Shown: piece after piece, positions 57,971 to 64,000 of the stretch
Numbering within the stretch: position 1 is the stretch's first letter
Layout of the letters: every line of letters starts with the position of its first letter
Assembly (NCBI GenBank): GCA_022266195.1
Contig: WHVY01000004.1
Location: 7,085,501-7,149,500 of the forward strand
Direction of reading: 5' to 3'
Length of the DNA: 64,000 nt
Origin: Tetranychus cinnabarinus
Lineage: Eukaryota > Arthropoda > Arachnida > Trombidiformes > Tetranychidae
Program-made: the position numbers and the translations under genes
Notes under the pieces: generated by a model
Told to the model about the DNA's origin: nothing
Seen by the model: only the letters and a program-made list of their open reading frames with translations
The model's database searches: none

Positions 57971-59973
57971 CTAGGTGAACTTGAATTGTCGGATTCCAAT
58001 CACAAATAACAGACAAGACCATCCAAAGCATACGTAAAAGGTAGGAAGGACAGCTGAATGCCATGGACCTAAACCACGAAGCAAAGTATTCCTCAACCCT
58101 TGAGCTCCTTGAGTGACTGGAGATAATTGTGAAAGTGCTCTCAACCATGGCCCCATCGATTCAATTGGCCACAAGACTCCACTAAAAATCATGAAAGCAA
58201 ACATTGCAGCTATCGAAAACGTGAAAATGAGATCAATCCTGCTACTTTGAGACGAGATGACCATTCCAAGGCTCATTCCATTGATACTGATAATGAAAAG
58301 AATGAAAAATGATGTCAACAGTTGGGTAAACGCTGGCATGTCCAATATCTGCAAGACATAAACACTTGTGATCAAGATGGTGGAGATTTGAATTATATTT
58401 GATATTTGACGATTAAATGCATGGGCAACCAAAAATTGGAGTGGAGATACACCTATGACATAATGTCGATCCAACATGTTATCATTTCTCTCAAAACTGA
58501 TGATTACTGCTGTTATTGTGTAGCCGATGGTGAAACAAACTGCTGCCATGAAGCCTGGTAAAGTGAATCTTTTAAAATTATCATGGCGATTAAGATTGGC
58601 TACACCGAAAATTGGCTCCTCCATTTTAATTGGTAGTGCGGCGATTGTTGGTTTTTGACCTTTATCAGCTAATGAGTCTTGTACAAACGCATGGAACGTC
58701 CGATCCAAACTTCTCTTCACATGGATCGCTGTTAAATCATCAGTTAAATCGGCATAAAGTTTAATTGTACTCGCTTCAATTGTACTGTTTGTTAATGTTG
58801 GCTCATAGAAATCGATTCGGGACATAATACTGGCAGAAAAATTACGTTTGAAATGCAATGCTCCCCATGTTTTCACCTGTCTGATGTCTTGTAATGATTC
58901 TTCCAAGGAATTATAAGGCACAGCGTTAATATGGTATTTATCTATATGTTTCAGGAACAAAGTGCTATATTTGCCACCAAAATCTTCGTTCACAATTGCA
59001 ACCCGAACATCGAATGGATCTAAGCCAACCGCTATACACAAAAGGACTACAGGGACAACTGGAACAATAAATTGTAAAACCATAAACGGAATATTTCGCA
59101 AATTTCTTAAAGTATTTTTCCAAAAAATGATTGAAACAATGGTAAACCAATGGTCCAGATTGACTGTAAACAATTTATTAAAATCAAGTGGACTTATGGC
59201 GGCTTTTGGTCGATAAATAATTTCCCCTGGACATTCATTAAGCTCATCATCAGTGTTACCATTTGGAATCTCTGGCTCTTGTAATGATGAAGACGTTTCA
59301 GGTGACAACTGAGATGAAGAGGGTTCAATTGATGACATAGACCTTTCAGAAACCTGTATTTTATTGCAAACACAAAGGAAAGCTTGTTCCAACGTAACAG
59401 CTCCATATCTTTTCATGATAACTCCTGGTGAATCTTGGGCAAGAATCTTACCCTTTCTCATAAGACCTACACAATCAGCTTTACGAGCTTCTTCAATATA
59501 ATGTGTTGTCACGATCACTGTGATGGACAATTTATTGGACAAGTGACTTAAATGATTCCAAATTGACTTTGTTACCATTGGATCAACTCCTGCCGTTGGT
59601 TCATCTAAAATAACCAATTTAGGTTTGTTGATTATTGAAGCTGCAAATGAAACTCTTCTCATTTGTCCACCAGAAAGACTTGAAACTAATCGAGATTTGG
59701 GCGGAAGATCAAGCAAAGTAATTAAATGGTCAATATTTTGTTCAATTTTTTTAGTCTCCATCAAAAATAGGCGACCAAAGTATTTCAATGTTTCCTCAAT
59801 TGTCAATTCATTGTAAAGTTGACACTCTTGCGGCATGTAACCCACACCAGGACCAGGAATACCAAGTTTCTCATGGCCTAATGGATATCCATTGATAGTT
59901 ATACTTCCTCGGGCTGGTTTAAAATAGCCAACAAGACATTTGATTAGTGAAGTTTTACCACAACCACTTGGAC
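57971..59973 (-). CDS. ABC half transporter, ABCH/ABCG-like (5' exon missing)
   Basis: An ATP-driven membrane transporter with one nucleotide-binding domain followed by one membrane domain. The visible exon starts in phase 1 after a CGCCAG acceptor and supplies the last two bases of the first Gly codon of Walker A (GPSGCGKT), then 666 codons to TAG. Seen in order: Walker A, the Q-loop (GYMPQECQLY), signature LSGGQMRR at about 59655-59690, Walker B KLVILDEP with the D-loop AGVDP, and H-loop TTHY. A linker with a Ser-rich stretch follows, then an ABC2-type membrane domain with about six hydrophobic segments and a large loop after the first. NBD-first order and the linker style fit the arthropod ABCH subfamily, with ABCG second choice. 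The segment before Walker A (about 30-50 residues expected) was not found in the next 4 kb. All key catalytic motifs are intact. The substrate is unknown. Confidence 0.93.
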
Positions 59974-62900
59974 CTGGCGAGAGCAGAGAAAGGAAAGAAA
60001 CCAAAAAGTTAATTGAATTTTATGTTTTAATCATTGGGATTACATTTTACTTAAAGGGATTCTTGTGCTTACTCCTAGCTAATCATTAGTTATTTTACCT
60101 TTTCTAGATTCAAATTATACCGTATAAGATGATTACTGTTGCCAGATTTTAATGATAACTAAACTTTACAAGTATCAAAAGCAAGTTGATCATTAAACCT
60201 TGATTTAGAGTTTATTTTAAACCCTTGATAATCTTCTTTGCAATTTACCTTGATACTTATTGGTATATTATAACTATCTTTATCGTTTCCAATCAACCTC
60301 CTTTGTTATGCTCACACACACACCAAAGATTTATAAGTTTTAAAATCAACAATATTATTTACTTAAGACAACTTAATTACATCAACAAAATATTCAATCA
60401 ACATTACAGAAAGTGTACAAAATGTGATCACAAAATGAATCTTAAGTAAAGCATTAATAACAATTTACATTTCTTACCAAAGATTAACTGAAGGTAAAAA
60501 AATTAAGGCTATTAAACACAAATATACAAATAATTTCACTGAAATATAAGCTAATTAATTGCAGTAATAAGGGAAACACCAACTAATTAGATGAAATAAA
60601 ATGAATTAATTTCATTCATCGCCATAATCATTTGATTAACTTGAAGCAAAAGGAGAAACATAATAAAATTTCAAGAGTGAATACAAATGTCAATACAACA
60701 AAGCTTCAAGGTTTCCAATTGAATTACATTAACTTGTGAACCAATTTAAATTGATTTTAAAGGTAAAAAAATTAGTTAAATCATTTGCCAACTAAAATGG
60801 CAAGATTAAACAATGTTCAAGAGCAATACAAAAGTAGAAAAGGCAAAAGTTGATTCTCTAACCTTATCATTGCCTAAACACATTTCAAAGGATGATGAAA
60901 ATAAAGGTAAAGATGAGGATAAAGATGAGGAAAGGTTGTTAACATATAATTTACATAATTTCAGTTGATCAACAAATTGTTAATTTCAATGGTAAATGGC
61001 AGTGAGTTTAAGTTTTCAGGATTTTTGGCTAAAAAGGGAAAAGGCAAAGAGAGGAAAATATATTTCATGGTTGAATCAATTTTGCAATGTAAAACCATGA
61101 GAATGAAATGTTAATAGATTTTACCTGGAATAATGTTAACTGAGATTCAGATTAAAGGTTAGTTTGAGCAAATAATCGAGACACAATAAAGTTTACAATA
61201 ATAAAAAAAAGGATTTATCTAATCATATAAAAAAAAGTATAAGACTGATGATGTTGAAGCCAAAATAATGAAAAAGCTATTCCCTGTTATTACCATTATT
61301 ATTGTGATTATTTTAATAATCAGTGAAGCAAAGTATTTCTCCTTTTCTCAGTCCATTTTGTAGTCAACATGAAGATGAAGATGAGAGAGGAAAAGAAAAG
61401 GGATGAAAGAGGATAAAGATGATGATGAAAGTCAAAAGTGATTTATAACATCATTAAAGTCCATAGTCTTTTGCATTTGAATTTGCTTCGACTCATGAAT
61501 CAATCTGAAACTGATGATGAGATAGTGAATTGATGATCATCATAATACATTAGATGGTTCACTTTGTCAAAGTAATACTTTCAATACAAAAATGTTCATC
61601 AATGTCAATTTAGGTTTTACCCAATAGAGACTTTAAATTTACATTTTAACTCTTATCGGACTGCAGAAGCTGAGAAAATTGTTCAAAAGTAAAACTGATT
61701 CCTGATTTACTTTGATAACTGTTGAGGTCATTTTTGTTGGCCTCTAAACAAAAATTGAATGGACCATTACACTTCAATCAATTTAAACTTGACTAGTCTT
61801 TTAACTCGCCACTTTACTTCCTCCTCCTCCTTCAACTTCATCTTCAAGTTAACAAAAAAAAACAGTTTCTTCAAACTTGTTCAATCTTAACCTTTAATCA
61901 AAACATTTATCAATTTTACCAGTTTTACCCATTTTTAACTATTCATTGAAACAAAACCAGGTTCAAATGTCAACCTTAACCAGATTTTTTGTCTCATTTT
62001 AATTGTGACAAAATGACTAAATATTTGACAGAAAATGGGAAAAAGAAGAAAATTAAATGCTATTTAAAAATGGTTGAGCATCCATAATGGATAACATGTT
62101 GACTTGAAATTTAGCCAAATTGATTGTTTGTAACAGTAAAATTGAACAATTAAAGAAACTTGTAAATCTGGCGTGAAATTAAATCAAGTGTAAACTGATT
62201 CAGTATCATAATCATGGTCTTCAGGGTTTTGCCAATCATCACGGGATCAGGTCAAAGTAAAAGCAATCTTTATCGTTAATGAACCAATCAACTGATGATC
62301 AGTTTGAGTTGCTCTTGCAAACCAAACAAAACCATTGTAACCCTTTACAAGCCCATAAACACAATTACTTTTAAAGGCAACCAAAAAAGGCAACAATGAA
62401 TTGAATGAAAATGAGGATGAAAACTGGTGAGAAATGAATGAGAAACAAAAAAAAGGCAACTTTGCTTCTCGAGTCAACATTACCAATTAATTTGATTACA
62501 ATGGATTAATCTGTTGACCCATTGATGGACCAAACAATGATTGACAATTTTCTGTATTGAACAGGTTAAACAAGAAAAGGCAAAGTGTTCAGAACAGGTC
62601 AAGAACTTGCATCTTTTTTTTTCCTTACAGTTATCATGAAATTTATCATTACAATAATAACCAATCAGTTAGGAAAGTGAACAAAAAATGAATCTAATCT
62701 GTTGCCTCATTATTTTATTGTTGCATTTTTCTAGTCAAACTTGTTACCTGAATTAACCTTTGTCATGATAAAGAATGGAAACTGTTGCCCAGCAAAAAGT
62801 TCAGAGTGTGGACAACACGAACTTTTCCAGTTCTTTCTTCTTCTTCAGCTGACTGACAATTTACTTTTCCTTTTGATTAAAGTACATTCCGATTCAATGA

Positions 62901-64000
62901 CAATCTGCTTCATCAATTGTTATTAATAATCACGCTGATCCAGGTAATTATTGTTGAAAAGGTTTGCTTTTTTCAATCAACAATTTCAATTTTAACAATG
63001 AGTTTGTACATTTGACGAATCATTGATTCAATTGAACCTTTGATTGTCAATTGAAAGTTTCAAATTTAATCTGAAAAAAGGCAAGATTAATTTCCAGAAT
63101 CATTTGGCCTTAAAAAAAAGAGTACAAAGTAAAGGTTAGAAAAGCCAAAAAGTGAATTTAGCCTTTCAATTGGAAACCATTCAATTGGATTCTGGTTCAA
63201 CATGAAAAAAAAGGTTCAAAGCTTGTTTCAAAAAGCTTGTCCTCATTTAAATAATTTTCATGTTGATTTACAGTTAATTGCTGTTAATCATTTTCAGTAA
63301 ACAGTTTCATAAAAGTAAACATTAATATTTTGATCCTTTCAAGCTTTGAGGCTTCATTGTTTCAATTTGTCTCAATGAACATCTTTTGAGTTGACACTTT
63401 TTTTTGCTGCCTTTTGACAATTGATGAATATAATTCAATTTAATCGATGACCAATTGAACATGTTTCATGTTGAAAGCAAATTATCAACTTCAATAATGT
63501 AAACATTTACTTTGGGTGCAGTCAACAATCGGTAAATAACTAATTTTATTGGATTGAAATTGATTGAACTGATCATCAATTGATTGATAATGTTTTCCTT
63601 TGAGTTGGTTAACATTAAACAGCAGCGAGTTGAAGGAATTCAATTGATGTTTTGATTGAACAAAATTCAATAAATGATATTCTTAGCCTTAAATAATCAG
63701 AATTGTAAATTACTTTACAAATCAGAGTTGGAGTCAAGAGTCAAGAAACATCATTTGTTGTGACTACTCTTTGACCTTTCAACAACTTTCAACTGAAAAC
63801 AAAAACTGATTCACAAAGATCATTAGATGATTTTTGCTGAAATATTGATTAACTTGATATCTTTGCAAGACATCATCGGGTTATTTTGATGAGTGAAGTT
63901 GATTTGATCCTAAAAAATACTTTCATGTCTTCATTACAAACCTTATTGTTTCAAAGGTTCAACTCAAGCCACTGATGGTAACCAATATTTTTAATCAAAT
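59974..64000. other. Probable long intron or upstream region of the ABC transporter gene
   Basis: About 4 kb with no recognisable exon. Because the ABC exon begins at an acceptor inside Walker A, its donor must lie upstream on the minus strand, here or beyond 64000. Several CTTAC/TTTACC donor-like words were inspected (near 60094, 60244, 60474, 61123, 62478 and 62745), and none is preceded by a sequence encoding the expected hydrophobic, Gly-ending segment. No other gene, RNA or repeat was identified. Confidence 0.45.

Noticed and set aside
62247..62486. 79-codon minus-strand frame, considered as the missing ABC exon
   Set aside because: No similarity to the start of an ABC nucleotide-binding domain and no donor in the required phase.
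1..64000. CRISPR arrays, prokaryotic operons, integrated phage or virus
   Set aside because: No regularly spaced short repeats, ribosome-binding sites or viral replication or structural genes were seen; spliced animal-type genes dominate.

Overview
This window is nuclear DNA from a eukaryote, strongly AT-rich, with GT-AG introns of roughly 70 to 430 bp inside compact genes, poly(A) signals shortly after several stop codons, and long non-coding stretches between gene clusters. Arthropod-type families (an RR-type chitin-binding cuticle protein, an ImpL2-like two-Ig secreted protein, a C-type lysozyme, an ABCG/ABCH-like half transporter) point to an arthropod. The small introns, AT-richness and arachnid-like cuticle domain make an acariform mite my best guess, but that is inference.

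Layout. 1-3205 is the 3' part of an ATP8A-type P4-ATPase (phospholipid flippase), followed by about 4.6 kb with only weak coding hints. 7851-8452 (-) is a two-exon C-type lysozyme that lacks the second catalytic acid. 10321-10899 (-) is a cuticle protein. 16397-17694 (+) is a four-exon Met/Gly-rich secreted protein of unknown role. 18429-18872 (-) is an intronless UBE2D-like E2. Two small membrane proteins converge at 20713-20985 (+) and 21204-21791 (-). 22.9-24.6 kb holds a diverged pair of direct repeats of about 235 bp.

25719-33077 is a tight same-strand run of conserved genes: MCCC2 (mitochondrial leucine catabolism), ANAPC15 (mitotic checkpoint/APC/C), SMARCB1/Snr1 (SWI/SNF chromatin remodelling) and HGH1 (eEF2 folding). 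Immediately after it sits a complete hAT-type MITE (33198-33664) with a perfect 8-bp target-site duplication. 34971-36080 (-) encodes a short GRIP-domain golgin. 36928-40945 is a giant inverted (foldback) repeat. Each arm of about 1.9 kb is built from three tandem units of about 675 bp, and the arms are separated by a spacer of about 225 bp. 45158-45391 looks like the last coding exon of an unidentified gene.

49470-50578 (-) is a three-exon ImpL2-like gene. PAGR1 (-) and MRPS10 (+) diverge from a 292-bp shared upstream region at 56.5-56.8 kb. MRPS10 converges on an ABC half transporter (57971-59973, -) whose exon begins inside the Walker A motif; its first exon(s) were not found before the window ends.

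The genes do not form one pathway. They are mostly housekeeping genes next to lineage-specific secreted and cuticle genes and recent repeats. The most interesting structures are the foldback array with its repeated short reading frame, the intact hAT MITE, the active-site-altered lysozyme and the Met/Gly-rich secreted protein. Identifications come from reading translations against remembered families. No search or alignment was run.
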